From: Echinococcus granulosus
Taxonomy: Eukaryota; Platyhelminthes; Cestoda; Cyclophyllidea; Taeniidae
Direction of reading: 5' to 3'
DNA: 64,000 nt
Assembly: GCF_000524195.1 (NCBI RefSeq)
Contig: NW_020170381.1
Span: forward strand, 575,650-639,649
The notes under the pieces are model-generated. The model saw only the letters and a program-made list of their open reading frames with translations, was not told the origin of the DNA and did not search any database. The translations under genes were made by a program, and so were the position numbers. Below are positions 26,201 through 40,900 of the stretch, piece by piece (position 1 is the stretch's first letter; each line of letters opens with the position of its first letter).

Positions 26201-27289
26201 TTTCATTTATTCTCTCTTCGGAACTTGCGTATGGTATTAACCAAATGCCCCCGATATACTAGTAGTGTTAGGCAGTAGTTTATGGGGATATTTTTCCTCT
26301 AATGCCTCTTCACGTCCCTGAGATTCCAGAGGTCTTTTGGTTTAGGGATCAGATTTTGCGTGTGAAGCGTTCCGATAGGGTGCCAATGCTGATCTGCGGT
26401 AACAAGGTGGACCTGACAGAAAATCGGAGGGTATCGCAGGAAGAAGCGGAAGATTTCTGTCGCAAATGCCATGTCCCCTACCTCGAGACGTCCGCTAAGA
26501 CCAATACAAATGTCGAAAAGGTACTACTGAACTGCAATAGTCTCTTTTCTCTAGTTTAAGTATGAACTCCCCTTGCACGTTCCGTTCTTTTTCCTTTTGC
26601 GGTGAAGATTGAAAGAATCTTTGGCAGCAAAACCATGTGATTATCGTACTATAGTTGTTCAAGAGCAATTGGAAGTACTTAGTACCCAACTCACCTTTGA
26701 AAGTGCGAAATGGGTTTGCGTGAAACTAAACTTGAATGCCGCTAGAAAATTTACGTTAATTTTCAGAATTTTATCTTTTTTTTAATTTGGTGCGTTTCAG
26801 ATATCTTCATAATAGTGAGGTACATGCCTGCAAACTTCAGGCATTTGGAATTAATTTTCCCGAAGTATATGTGCTTATCATTCATTTTGACTTGAACATC
26901 ATCTTTCACCAGTTTACTGTACAGTCCTCTTAGAGAAAGTGTATCATAATGAGCAGAATTTCTGCTCGGCACTGGTTTCTCATCTGAGCTAACTATCCAC
27001 TTGACATCACAATGGCTTTTGTGGCAGCAGCAATGGTAGATTACGGATTAGTGCTAAACCAATCATCCATACCGTTTCGGATTTAGCGCGTGATATCACT
27101 GTATTTCGCCTTGAAAAATTCCTCATTTGGTCTTAGATTGTCAATGATTGTAATGTCTGGTATCGATTGTAGGCCTTCCTCACCCTCGCCCGAGAGGTTT
27201 ACCAACTGAAAGTGGCTCAGAGACAGCAGCACCAGCCCGGACAGCCCGCCAAGCAAGGTCACAAAAAGAAGAGATGCAAGATTTTGTAA
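23275..27289 (+). CDS. Ral: Ral small GTPase (RalA/RalB homologue)
   Basis: Ras-superfamily GTPase of the Ral group, which acts at membranes in vesicle tethering (exocyst) and signalling. Exons 23275-23473, 23636-23747, 26346-26520 and 27173-27289 sum to 603 nt, exactly 200 codons plus TAA. The P-loop is GVGGVGKS near residue 17. The effector loop [12 protein letters not shown] matches Ral (YEPTKADSYRKK) rather than Ras or Rap. Switch II is [13 protein letters not shown], the base-recognition motif is NKVD and the G5 motif is ETSAK. The C terminus is basic (GHKKKR) followed by CKIL, a CAAX box whose final Leu predicts geranylgeranylation. The N terminus carries a short poly-Gln run. Introns are 162, 2598 and 652 nt. 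Length agrees with human Ral (206 residues). A splice acceptor directly precedes the ATG. The gene is head-to-head with Yorkie. Confidence 0.96.
23748..26345 (+). other. Large Ral intron (2.6 kb)
   Basis: Between Ral exons 2 and 3. The donor is GTGAGT at 23748 and the acceptor tttggtttag ends at 26345. The split valine codon (GT plus G) joins LGEF to DQILRVK, matching human Ral through ADFREQILRVK. Short open frames inside it carry no recognisable domain. Confidence 0.85.
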
Positions 27290-30200
27290 ATTGTCACCTC
27301 AGCATTCCGAACTCCCTATTTCCCCAATTGCTTTTGCATCCCACTTCTTCCTCACTTTCTTTTTGCTTCATACCTTCCACTCTGCTTGCATCCCTCCCTT
27401 TCAGTTTTCCTTTCCTTCCTTGTGTTCCCTCTTCTACTCTGCCTTTAACTCATTGTGTCTGCTTGCCTTGTTGGGATATGGAACTTTCCTCTCTGGTCGC
27501 AACAGATTCCACTACTGTTGTTATTTCATTATTTGCGACTGATAGATAGTGTAAAATGACCCTTTGAGTTTCCCTTTTTCTTTCTGGGATTATTTCGAGG
27601 GCTCCGGGAGGGTAACTATTGGTATGCGTATGCAGATGCATTCATACCGCCTTGTCTTTTAAATGTTCTAGGTGCAAAGGATCGCAATTTACTTGGAAAA
27701 ATTGCTCCTGCCAGATGCGGCATTAGGCTCGGTTAGAAGAATAAGTCTACGGTGTAGCAAAAGGCTCTGTCTTCGTGATGGCTCGTCCTTGCGTTCTATA
27801 AAAAATTCCCTGACTTGTTTTCTCGGTTTCTTGGCGTAGACACTGGTGAACATGGATAATCCTTTTGCTGCAGTGAATTGAGGTGTGAATGAATGCGGGA
27901 CTCGTACCTCATAGCCAGTTGCAGCTTCGTCACCTTATCAAAAGCGCAATTGTTCTTTCCTGCTTTCAAACCGATAAAAAGCCAACTCTGTCTTGGTCTC
28001 TGTTGTTTGATGAGTGCGGACGGCGAACAGTCGTCGGTGCAGCCACAAGTAGACTGCTTTACATTTCTTGCGGATAACGTTCACAAGGCAAGATCACCGA
28101 TGCTAAAAGAATTAGGAATGCTTTCCCCATAGAAACGCCCTTCTAATGCTTGCCGTTGGCATAGTGACCCATTCTACGCCTATTTTATCAAACCTGAGTA
28201 ATGTTGGTCAACCAAACGCCTTCCTAGTAAGCCAAAATATTTTAAAAACATTTAACACTGTAAAAATTCGCTTACAAATATCAAAAAACCTTTATGCTTT
28301 CTAGATGCAGAATTATTTTATTGGGTAAGTTTATCAATACGCCTGTTTAAATGGATTTCGTTTGTCATGATATCAGGAATGTCTTTTCAACTTTTCATTA
28401 CCTCCTCGATACGTTATTTTTTTATATTGAAGTTGCATGGCATTGCTAAACAAAAACCGACTCTCACGAACCTTTCCCAACAGTGTAAAAAAATGGAACA
28501 ATCTTCGATCAACTGGTGTTGGAAAGACACGTGCAGGGGTCACTCGGTTCCATCTGATTGAAAGAGTTCATGCAAACGTTTTACAAGCTGGTATTCATAA
28601 ATAGTGTGCACCTGGGTTGAGTTTTCGACTAGGCTTTTAAACAGCCCTGCAGTGTATTGCTCCATTCATCTTAATGGTAAAATTAGAAATAAGCGTGCTC
28701 GCTTTGCTGCTTGACCAAATTTTTAAAATTCTTCGAATTATTCTACCACAACTATTTTGGAATTGTAACAGTAGGAGATGTCGCCATCAAAAATTGCCTT
28801 TTCACCGCGAGGTTTTACAAGCATGGGTTTCAATTAACATGACTATCACCGTTTACTTAATATATCAGATTAGTAGGTCTCTTTTAGCTTACCTTCTTTG
28901 ATTCTTGGAGAATATTTGAAGCAAATCAACGGTAGTCATAAAGCTTTTCCATCTCCAAAAAAACGCAATGTCTCAAGGGTGGGTGGGTGAGTCGCATGGA
29001 ATGTGGTGCATGACGTGATGCAGCATTGTGCCACCGCTTATGCGCAATCGCATCTTTTTCTTTTTCAGACTCTGGAAAACCTTTACTGATTAACGGTGTT
29101 TGTTAACTCTATCTCATGGCCTTTCGCAGTGGTGGCCACGTCGCTACCCATATTCACTTTCATCGCCACCATTTCGTCATTTCTCTGGCTGTCCATTTCG
29201 GTGTCATAATGACAAAACTTGAGGCTGCACATTTCTACTAATACTAAGTCAGTAGGTCAGTTAATAGAAGCCCTTGCACTTATGGGACAGCTGGGAGTTG
29301 CGGGCGAAAAATTTAGCGTAATTTTTCCCTATGTCCACTCTTTCATGTACCACTAACTCCTCTTTTTGCTGATTAAATGGAGTCGTGAGAGCTAAAGAAA
29401 GTCATTTCATTCCTTTGATGACGCAAATTGAGAAGCAATCCGCACTTTGCCTTCAGACATGACCCATGCAAACCTCTGAATACTCCCACTTACTTAAAGA
29501 CAAAGGTATCTCTTAGCTGTTTTGATCCTGACCATACTCACGCATATAAAAGCGAAATAGACTATAAATTAAACACCTTATACGATTCTGCAGACTATAA
29601 CGCAGTATCACTATTTTATCCATCATTATAAATGTATAGAACTTGCAATGAGATTAAAAATTGACCAGAAATTTATTTATTGGCTGATTTATTATTAGTT
29701 TAGCTCCTTCTAGTAGTACAATCTAGCTTATCTTTCCAAGCAAAGACATTTCATTTGCATTCATAGATTTTTTCTAAACATATTTAATCTGAACAAGAAT
29801 TTGGATTTACAGGAAGGGTTTTGATAGGAAGCGAAAAGTGCTGTTGACAAAACTACTACTAAGACTGTGATACGCATGCGATTGCCCCGGTCAGCGTGTA
29901 GTATTATCCAACTCGGCCATCTGCATTGTAAATTTACTCTATGCTCCAGCAAATTTGAAGTTTTTCATGGTCTGATGGATGTTCCAGTCTTGGTTATCTC
30001 TAATGCGGTTCTAAACCTATCTCAAAGATGTTGTTTACCTCCTTGCTCAAACAGTTCCTGGTCACAGATGCAGAATTCTTAAGCAATTTTTTAATTAAAG
30101 TGGTTTGAACATTCATACATACCTGCTTTCAAAAACAGCGATTATGCTGCGGTGATATATTTGAAATTATCACTTGTATCCTTACGGTGCAAATGCGACT

Positions 30201-32912
30201 GCAAAAAAAATGCGCATCTGACTGACAACAGTCCCTTTCCAAGTATTCAATTGATGTATTAAGAATAATAGATACAATATCTACATAAGTTTAGCAAAAG
30301 TCTTTATAAAACGTTGTTTCTGTAGAGTGCACTTATAGATCCGCCGAATCTGCTGAGTACTAAAAATATCGCGTTAAAACGGAGGCTGCATTTGTTTGCC
30401 TAGACACAATGTGAAATCCTTGTGTCAGGAGATCTGGTAGGGGATGACGGGAGTGTCTTTTTGCGACTGTTTGTGTGAGTTATCACTCTCAAAGATGCTT
30501 TATTTTGTTGTTTATTTCCTGGGAAAAAAACCGGTGGACAAAAGCTCATTTTAACGTCTTGCCTAGCTCAAAGCCACCCACTCCGAAATTGTGACTGATT
30601 AGAAGGGCTGATCGACGGTAGTTTTGCGTGTTTGCAACTCTTAGTAATTATGTGCGTAGAGGGACTGTGGTTAGACATTCATAAATCTGTCGTCTTTCAT
30701 TTTCAGAAAAACAACAAGCAAAAGACGCTTTGTGCGCGTAAGTGGCGCTTCAATATAATTATTTCGCTTTTCTAGTCAAAGAGCAGTGGAGGTCGAGCGA
30801 GCGCGATTACAGGTCGGATGTGTAAAAAAGGAGAAGCGGCAGCGACTATTCCCGATTATTTTTCTTAATGGATAAGGACTTCGCTGTTGCACCAGATTAC
30901 GTTTGATAGCAAGGCCCCGGACAGCACTCCTTTTAAATGGGTTTTGAATATTTTTATATTTAAATACTTTTATCAATGGTATTTTGAGCGATGGATTGCA
31001 TATAATGTATTCATTTACGCAAAGGTTGCGAAATATCTGACAACTGGATCACCGCCGCTTTGATTGGATAATCAAATGAACTCCCATGATGCCGCTTTTC
31101 TGCTTACCATACCACTATTCAATTCACGGAAGTTATAAAAGCTGCAAATACTTATAAATGAGTACGAATGCTATTTGTTGTATCCAGTTTGCCTTGCAAA
31201 GGATATTTTTGTTGCCAACATTGCAATGTTATGTGCTGTTTTGCCACGCGAAGTCGGCTAAACCAGCTTAAATAAGCTGATAACGGTCTTTGTAATGCAT
31301 TGAAGCAATAAAGAGGGGTCAATGAAACCTCTATGATAGTGCTTATTTTCCCAAGTTCTTGGCCACCTTTGTTGCAATTTATCTGTGTTGGCCACTCAAG
31401 TATACATCGTGTACACTTGAACTAAGCCCACATTTTAAATGTTCCAAAATGCACAGAACGTGTGGTGGGAAGCCTTGGTGCATCGGTGCGTTCAACTTTG
31501 CCTACCTCTCGTCTCATCCCTCCTTCCCTCGTCCACTACAGAAGATTCCGATTACGTTGTGGCTGTCTCAGTTGACATCTCAGCTAAGTTAACGATGAAA
31601 GTTCGTATGTCTACTGTGTCTACTCCACTAATTTTGCGAGCAAAACACCAGGTCTGTTTTATAAGCTTATGTTGTGTTACCCGAAGTTTTCCTAATTTTA
31701 TCTTCCAAAAATGCTCATTTGATAATTTCAATCATTATGTAAATCTATTATCCGCTTGATGGCGTATTCTGGTATTTTCGCTATTTACTTTCCTTAACCT
31801 GTTCTAGGTCGACCAATCAACCGGTAAAGCCTTGGTCCCTTTGGATTAATTGTGTTTTGAATATATTTGAATTACTAATCATTTATGCCACCTTTTTTCC
31901 CAAATTGTAAACTACACTGTGCAAGCAATTTACTAGATGGTGCTCTCTTTAATGCACCACCAAGACGGCATTTTGTTATCCCTACTTCATGTAAGGAGAT
32001 CCCATAAGAATTTCATTTTAAGGTAAGTGACCGCACAAAACATCCTATTTCGGCTCTGAAAGAACAGTCATCAGAGTTTTGTCTGAAAGCTTTTGTATAC
32101 AGACAGACGTCTCTGCTTTTATTTGAGAAAATCTTGTCGGTAGCTTGGAAAAGATATCACTGTTTAGTGCTAGCTTGCTTGGCGTCGAAACAGGTAGCCC
32201 ATAATTACCTTAGGTGTTATTAGTCTAAGGCCTCGGATGGTCGCCATGTTTTAACCTTAGTTGAAGAAGACTTTGATGATTTATATTTCACACTAGGTTA
32301 GTTTTAAGTTTGACGCATTAATTTTTGCCATCAATGCATCTTTCGCTGTCGAAGGTCATTAATGGTTGTTTACATTTCGTCGAAACCATCCCATATTTCG
32401 TTAAAGTGGGGAACTAACTTTCAGTGGGTATTTATTTGATCCCTATAAAATGGTTGCAATAGCTATAATCTAAAAAAAAAACATCTAAAGGGATACGTGA
32501 AAAAGGTGAATCACTTTAACTAGGGTGCACTGCACTGTTTCTGTGGGCCGTTAAATTGGCTACCTTTTAGGTTGTCTTGCTTCCCCTTGGTGCAATTCAA
32601 CCGTCTTATGGGCACAGAGTCAAACCAGACGCCTCCCATGTTGAAGGAAGGGTGAAAGGGATAGAGGTAGTATTCAAATTACCGGTCAAGGGTCATTAGA
32701 ATAGGGGAGGCATGGTTTCAACAGGTAGGGCTGCTTGTACTCCCCTGACCTGAAGGAGCCTGCTTTTTCCCAGGTCGTTAGTGGAGAGCATTTAATTACA
32801 AGACCCAGCAACAGTGCGAAATTCACACTACCACACACGCAAGCATATGCAGAGCTCCCATAACACTCAATCGAGGAGGGCGTAAATCACACATGGCGGC
32901 TGCAGTGGTAGA

Positions 32913-32934
32913 GGTGGTGGTGGTGGTGGTGGTG
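32913..32934. repeat. (GGT)n trinucleotide repeat
   Basis: Direct run of about seven GGT units in non-coding DNA. Confidence 0.9.
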
Positions 32935-35900
32935 TAAAATTGCCTTAAAATGATTAGCGCGGGGGTGTGGTGGTCGCCCGGCCCCAAATGAGGACGTGAA
33001 CCTTTTCATTGCATGGGCACACAACCGACGGACAGCGGTCTTCTATCATAATCATAAAATCGTCTATAGCAACCCACCGACTGACAAATAGGGAATGGCA
33101 ACAACTGAGCCCTACCGGTACCCATCTACCTGTAAACGCATCACCTCCGTAATGTCATGTATAGGTACTGTGTGAAAGCACACCATCTATCCCGTTTCAA
33201 AATTTAAGTAAGTGTAACTACGTAGGAATTTATACAACTGGATAGTTACACTTTAATTTCCATATTTAAATTTACTGATCATTAATCCTCGAAATTTGCG
33301 AAAGGCCGCATATTTTTCACTAATAACATTAAATATACTTTGTAGTAATGGGCACTGTCGAGACATCCCCTCACACATTCCCTTTCTTAAGCACACTTTG
33401 GGGTTTCAAACATGTCAAGATGCACTAAAGCTATCTCCCTTATCAGAAACGATGATATGTATTTTTTTCATGACGGCATCTCTTAAACGAAATTATCTCT
33501 TTAAAGAACTTTTTTGATAAAATTCAGTAAATTTATTGACTCATGCCATTCATATTAAAAAAGACATCAAAGCATTTTATTTCTGCATATCTGATTTTCC
33601 ACAGACGTACTTTTGTATGTGATTGTCAATTAAAACGCCATCGGAAACTCTTTTCAATGTGGGACCAAATGCTTCACGTAATAATTTTTGGGAAATCTAG
33701 TAAAATACAATGCTTCTCCTAGAGCCTCAACAAATTATTTTTGTCGATATAAAAGCAACCTCTTTTGCATCTCTAAATCTAGACTACTTCATGGAAAATC
33801 ATTATTCAGAAGGCCCAGGCTTACTGTGCATTTTCAACTGAAGTTCGACCCGGTTGAGGGACTGACATGGGGGAACAATAAAACCGCCCAGGCCCATTAG
33901 ATCACGAGCTCCGAAATCAGTCTGACGAGGTGACACGTGGTAGGGAAGGGGGAGAGTAGAGGAGAAGAGAGGCGAGGAAAGAGTGCAACTTTGGTGGTCT
34001 TCATTACGTACCGGTAGGACAGCGATGGTGATGGCGCAGGTCTTATCTACTCACCTGTTATGCGTATGCTTGATGGGATAATTATGCTACCCAATCTACT
34101 TCCCACCCCCCGTTTTTTTACAATAGACCACACGCACGCCATCTCTGCGAGCCCACATAGAAGATTTCCGACGGTCAGCAGTGTGTGTGTATATGCAGGT
34201 GGATAGAGCACTAGCTGGTTAATTCCCTCCAGATGTTTTCCAACATTATATTTTGTCTTTCCATTTCAAAGCCATTAGTACATTACACTTTGCTCCATTG
34301 CTACTGTAATCAGAAGGCATCCGAAATGCAAAGCGGGGTTTGAAGTCGTTCAATGGCAGCACACATCATCTAAGTTTGATCAACCATCCGTCTTTAGGAG
34401 TTACAGGGCATTACTGAAGTTGACGTTCAGACCACTTTATAGAAATTCGTGTCAATGAAGCATGGACATTAAAATGTGATGGCTTTTATTTCATACCTTA
34501 GAAGTGATTCGTGGTGGAAACTTAACTTTGCCTGAAGTAATGTCAACACTACAGACAGTAGTCTGGGGAGTAATTTGTACCGTAGCATCCTCTATCTATG
34601 TAGACTGAAATATACTGGAATGTGAACTTCGTTGAAATCCTGGTTAAATATTTCCAAAAGCAATCACGTAATATGATAGAGATAAAGGGCGTTTAATGGA
34701 TCATTGTCAGAATTATTTTATCACAGTAGAGGCGACATTGAGATTTTAATCCGAATTAAGCTCGCAGAATTAAAATAACAAAGTGAGAAATAAAGGTACC
34801 GAATCCTCGCCATGCACTACACGCAGTGTATTTCGTTAGAATGTTACACAAGAAGTAACAAGCCGCATGATTTACGTATTGCATTTCGTACTTTTAGAAT
34901 GGAATTATGGAAAAATTCACAAAATTTAAAAATTGTACGCGAACTTGCCAGGTAGACTAATATTTGGTTTTATTTCACCAAAATGCTATCTGACATTTAT
35001 TTAGCCCACCCTTTCCAGCTTTAATGCAGTCATTTGAGGATTATTCTTAAATACAAACGCCCTTCCGCTGGGTGTAAGTGAATTATATAAGATCCCAGCA
35101 AAAAAGCTTTAGAATGTGACTATCAAGAGATGTTGGTCGTCTTTCATATCAGCAAAAAAGTGGATCGCAGTCACAGAAACAGAGATATGGAACTTCTGGA
35201 AAACATCAGACCATAGACCCCAGAGAAAGGTAATAGGCTTTTAGAAGCTGACACTTTCCTCTAGTGAGCAAAAGCGTGTCCTCTAATTTAGGGAGAACTG
35301 CAAATCTATGCATTCTCACACTTCATATCCTTCAAGCCAGCTCATCATTTGCAACTCACTTCCTTGTCAGTACACAGGGTGCCTGCAGCGAATGGTAAGC
35401 GTGAGGTAATTAAGTGATACACGCAAACGCCAAGACTCCCCATTCCTAGAGACGAGAGGAGAGGTGAAGGAGGCCATTCTTTAATTTATGTATTCGCGTG
35501 AGCCTTGCAGACAATTATTGCGCGCTCCGTAATTAACGCATTCACGTTGTGGTAATTCGTGCCCTCTCCCCGACCTGCCTTTCGCACGCCCCACCCACAC
35601 CCCTTCTCCCCCTCAATGAGGCATTGTCAAAAGACACGCAGAATGCCTACAATGCTGTGAAGCTTTGATCGCTCCCCCTTCCCTCCCTGCCTTCCCTCTC
35701 CCTCCCGCTCAGGGAAAAGACAATATCCATCTCTCTCTCTCCCACTCTTGTTCACAATATCCGAAAAAGGGTGTACGCGTTTTGTGTGCGTGCAGGCGTG
35801 TGCGAGCGGCACGCATGCAGATTCTTCCAATTTAATAAATTAATTAATTTAATTGTATCTCCTCCAGCGAGCGTGACTGGGACGCATTTCAAAGTTGCGC

Positions 35901-37896
35901 TTGTCCAGGCGTATGAGGCAACGCAGGCGTGGAGATCGGGGGTGAGGCACAAGTGCACCGAATCGCATTCAGCTTACTTTGTACCAAATTGGGACGAACA
36001 ACAGTATGCGTAAAATCCTCCTAATTTGACTGTCTTAGGTTATCCAAGTTTAAAAAAAGTGGCTAGAGTTGAATACATAGCGTCGAAAACTCCCAATCTG
36101 GTTTCAAGAAATTTAAGGTCATCATCGTTCTGTCTTGAAGCCTTGCAGTTGCTTAAAAAAGACCTGCTCCTGCGATTCGCTTACCAAATTTCAGTCTTGT
36201 TAAATTTAAATAGAACTGAACGATTTTCGGTTTTGGCTTATCACTGGTGTTGTGAGAACAGCAACTTTCTTCAAGTAGTGGATGCACACATCTCCGTGGA
36301 TACTTGAAGCAATAATGGAATAAGGCAATTTTACAAGCTAAACTTTTTGAAAAAGAAGCAGATTAACACAACATTACTTGTCTTTCTTGGTTTTGAAGAA
36401 TCATGAAATTGTATGCGACTAAAAATAGGTTAAAGTGTAATTCTACATAAATAGGCAAATTATGTAAAGCGAACAGACGTTGCGTGCTGCCAGTCATCCC
36501 GCATCAGTAGCACACCAACCGCAGTACGACTTCTTCATTACCAAATATGCACTATTTTGTCATCGTGACACTTCCATAGAATTGCTTTAAGCTTTCTTGA
36601 GCTCAAATTACGACTAAGATTAAACTGTTGTTCTAATAGCAGCTCCAACAAAATGATGGAATCAAACTGCACAATGCCAGAAATTTTGCTGTCTTTTCCG
36701 TTTACGGGATTACAGCATATTGTATGCGCACCTTCTCCAGTCTCTTTAATAATAATTGCTAATGAATCTTAACAGTAACTCTTCTTTAACACTGGCAATT
36801 TATGGTTGTATATCTACTAGTTAGACTAAAGGAGCAATTCATCGTCTTATTTTCGAAGGATGAGGATGCACATTTCGTCAGATTCTAGTCATACCGATCC
36901 TGCATTGAATTCCGACCAATTATTTTGCATTTAATGAAGTGCCACTTGTTTATTCGGTGAAAGTCCATTGAACTGATCGCCAGCGGTGATATCCAGCCGT
37001 CGACCCGGGAGTGAGAGGGGAGAGAAGTGGTGTGGGCTGGGGATTAAATCTGCAAAAATAACACCCTCACCACCAACTGTTTAATTATGAAGTGAAGCAT
37101 GGGAGGAGGTGCCCTGTGAGACACCACTTTGGTAAATTAACTTCCTACAATATGTCCTGAGGTATAACCGCCTGGTGCACACGGACAGTTAGTTCTTGAA
37201 AATCTGATTAAGTCACAGTGTATCGAATAACGCTCCCCATTACGGACAGACAGAATGTCGGCCAATTTTGTGCAGCACGCACGGTCTTCCGAACCAAAGC
37301 TTAATGTAGTGTCTCTCAACATCGCCGAACATCTTGCTTTCTCCATTAGTTTAACACATTATTTTCTCGTTTCTATGTATCCCTATATCCATAGTTTGTC
37401 ACAATAGTAGTGATATTATAAGCTCGGCAACAAGTTTAAAATGGTGGAAAAACTGTGAATTTTGCAAGTAATTTAATTAAAAATAATATCTTCCATAGTT
37501 TAGTCACTTACCAATTTTTTTTAGATCACATTAGGTGTTGAGAAGTATTAACCTTCACCAGCACACGCGATTGCTCTGACGAGAACCAATACAGAAAGAT
37601 CCAACATTGTCTAGGCTGCTACTGATGTAAAATGATAGAAAGGGGACAAACGAGATGTGACATGATAAAATGTTTACTGGCGTATTTTCGCAAACGTGAT
37701 CTTGGTCTTTTACTCTCTCGCTCTCGCTATGTTTCTGCAACAGTACAGTGTATCCATGGCGTCTGACGCCAGTCGAAGAGGTGGACTACTTTTAGGCGGC
37801 GCTAATGCGGCCGCGCTGGAGCACACACACGCCGGTCTGTTGAATGTTACACGCGCGCGGTCCCATTGCAGGTGCGCACTCGCTCGCACTCAGGCG

Positions 37897-37911
37897 CACA
37901 CACACACACAC
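37897..37911. repeat. (CA)n short repeat
   Basis: Short CA dinucleotide run within a locally CG-rich patch (about 37790-37920). It is probably non-coding. Confidence 0.85.
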
Positions 37912-40900
37912 GCATCCACGTGAATGATGAGACACGTCCGGGTAAACACGTTCAAAGAATATCGTCTTACACTCATGGAAAAGTAACAAGAGACTGGCTT
38001 CTATGTTTATTCTAAAGGGATGAGAAGACACCTCTTCGATGTTGCGAACTGTCATATCTAAGGTAGGAGAGGCGAGGAAGAGGGGAAAGGCGCAATAAGG
38101 GGACGACGATCTATGCCCAATTTTGTGGTTTTAACTATTCGTTCGAAATTGGTCTGTTGTTTGGCCCAAATAAGGAAAGTAGGAACCTTCATAATTCCTT
38201 TCAGCTTAACCTTGTTTTTTTCAAATCGAATAGTGTGGTGTGTGAATATTTGACATTACAGTAAAGCAATTCTTTATCATGATAATTACTCTATCATAAA
38301 AGAAGAACTGTTTCAAGATAAGGGGGAAATGATGACTTGGTCTAGTAATCAGTATTTACCCTTATCGAAATAAAACAGACGGCCATTTATGTTAGGTCGC
38401 AGTGAAGTCACCAAAAAGGTGCCAAGTTTGACAAGCCTTCCTGCAGACAGACTCATTGTAATAAATGTTCAACTATTTTCGGGGCCCCATTAAATACTTT
38501 GCTTAATTTCATTGTTCTTGAATCATTTTGCATTTCTTTGAACAAGATATACAATTTGAGGTTTTGTTTCTGTTATCCATGACTTTTGACCTTTTCAAAA
38601 ACTGAAAGCTTAAACTGGTTAAGCAGTGCCAAATTTCAAGCACAAAAATGAGGAGCTGCTCAATGATCGTCTTTGCATAATTTTGCGATAATTTGTATGA
38701 AGAGTGAGCTATTTTTCTTTCTATTTCCAAAGAGTAGTTCCCAGTTTTAATCTAGGCAGTAAAGCTAAAATTCGATTTTATTTTACTGTCAAACTGAATG
38801 AATTGTTGTGTACTTCCCTTGATAAGCAGGCGTGGAAGCAGCTCGGGACTGAACCCAAAATTACAAGCACAGTGTTATTATTTTGTCAGAACTTGTAGAG
38901 CTGATTTTTGATTGCTTTCAATAAGCTCCAAATAACGCTTGCTAATTGAGAATTTTGTAACTAAGTAATTTTGCGCCGCTGAAAAGAAACGGTGCTATAG
39001 CTGAGCTCTACCCTAATATTCTAGGAGCATGGAAACATAGTAACTCGCATTTGGAATTGACGTATAAAGCGCTTACTACTATCGGGCAGAATGATTTGTA
39101 AGTCACAATGCAATGTAGGGTAGCCGAGTTTCGGAGTGCCATAGGGGTGGAAAACTCCAGACCCTCTGAGCATCTACGCTTTTTTATGATCTGAGCTGCT
39201 TGCAAAAATACGTTGTGGTTTCTCTTAGACTTGACTGTCCCTAATTCTCCCTTTGGATCTACCGGACCGATATCGGGATAACACGGGATGAGGGCTGTGC
39301 TGTTCTTCCCACATTTACCCAGTTTCCTATGCATCAACTTTGAGATTCAATCCTCACTAGTATGCCGTTACCAAAGAAGCATTTAACCCAAATGTTGTCC
39401 ATTAATAAAAAAGTCTTCTGTCTGCTTTTCTCCTAGTTTTTTTTTTTAAAATAAAAAGTATTGGTGTGTCGATACGCAAGCATGCACAATGTTTTATACG
39501 CTCTGAAAATTTTCAGAAAGATAAAAGTGTATTTTGAACTCAACAGACTTATTTTCTAAATATTCCTATGTAATCAATCACACTTAGGTTTATTTCTTTG
39601 CTAATCCACGTGGAGTCTGTTAAGTTCGGTCGCTCAAATTATTTTAAATTTTATTGAAGTTGAAGCAGTTTTTACTTTTTTCAATCAAAAGTTTGTAAAT
39701 GGTAGTCGGAAAGAGTTTGGTTAAAAACAATAATGCATTACCATCACTTTGACTTGACACTTTTATTATTGATTCGAAATGAATGTCTATGGAGAGTTCG
39801 TGTACTGGGCCGGATTATTATTTTGGGAGCAAGAGTACAAATGAAGTGAAGGCTATCTTTCGGGGGCCGTTGCGCTCGCGATTTGGCAGGGTAGTAGTGA
39901 AAAGAGGAGATAGGGGAAGGGGGAACTATACCTGTTTACAGTGAGGATACTTGGTGAATCTTGGCAGCAGCACGACGGTGAATGAGGCCTTCAGCCGCTT
40001 TAATTAAGGCTTTGGAGTTGAAACTCAGACGCCTGCAAAATCCGATGTGGAGTCCTTCATTGCATTTGGCAGTTGGGGTTCTTTAGAAACCTTCAAAGCA
40101 ACATTCCTTTAATGTACTCTTTTCCGAATTTGGTTTATGTTTAACATGAGTAAAAGATAAATTTTCGTTTTATTTTATTGGCGTTTCGCGTGTCGCACTG
40201 AATTGGGCATCAGCAGAAGTAAGCTCACCCAAGTTCACAGTTGTGCACAACAGTCACCCAGGGTAAATTAAACGCAGAAACCACCTTTCTATTGCATTTG
40301 TGTGGTTACCCTTGGAACAAATATAATACACATTGGTGTACTTTGAACCTACAGTATGTCCAACATTTAGGTTTATGCGACGTTACATAACTTCATTGTT
40401 CGTTCACGATTTCCGACCCCCAGTAGTCTTTTACCCAGCATTACACTTAACCGCAATCTCTGCGTGGCGACGTGCACATCGTGCTTACAAGCTTGTGCCG
40501 GCATTTTGGCGCGGACCGAAGCACTTCTCGTGACTGCATCAGCTCCTAATTCAATCGGCATTTGTAAGACCAATCCAACGATGAGACCGTGCTCATCCTT
40601 GTTATTTTATCGAATGCAAGTATAGAGCTCAATTGTTATGCTCTTAGATGATTTGCTACAACTACATGGTTGGCAACAACCAAAAGTCTTGATAATTCGA
40701 CAATCCTAGTGATCTGTTTTTCCTCTTATTTTTCATGGCAAGTGCACTGATCTGGGAAGTATTTATGGCTGTTTACAGGACAACCGAAAAATAATTAGAA
40801 CTGTCTAGTTGTTACATGCTGAGTTGTATTTTGAAACATGGTTATTATCCATTAACCATGTCTGCACAATGTGTGGCCGACGTTTATTAACATGAGCCAC

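Noticed and set aside
36026..36307. 93-codon plus-strand frame
   Set aside because: No motif, start context or conservation that I can recognise.
39008..39337. 109-codon minus-strand frame
   Set aside because: No recognisable domain, no splice context and AT-driven composition. Treated as chance.
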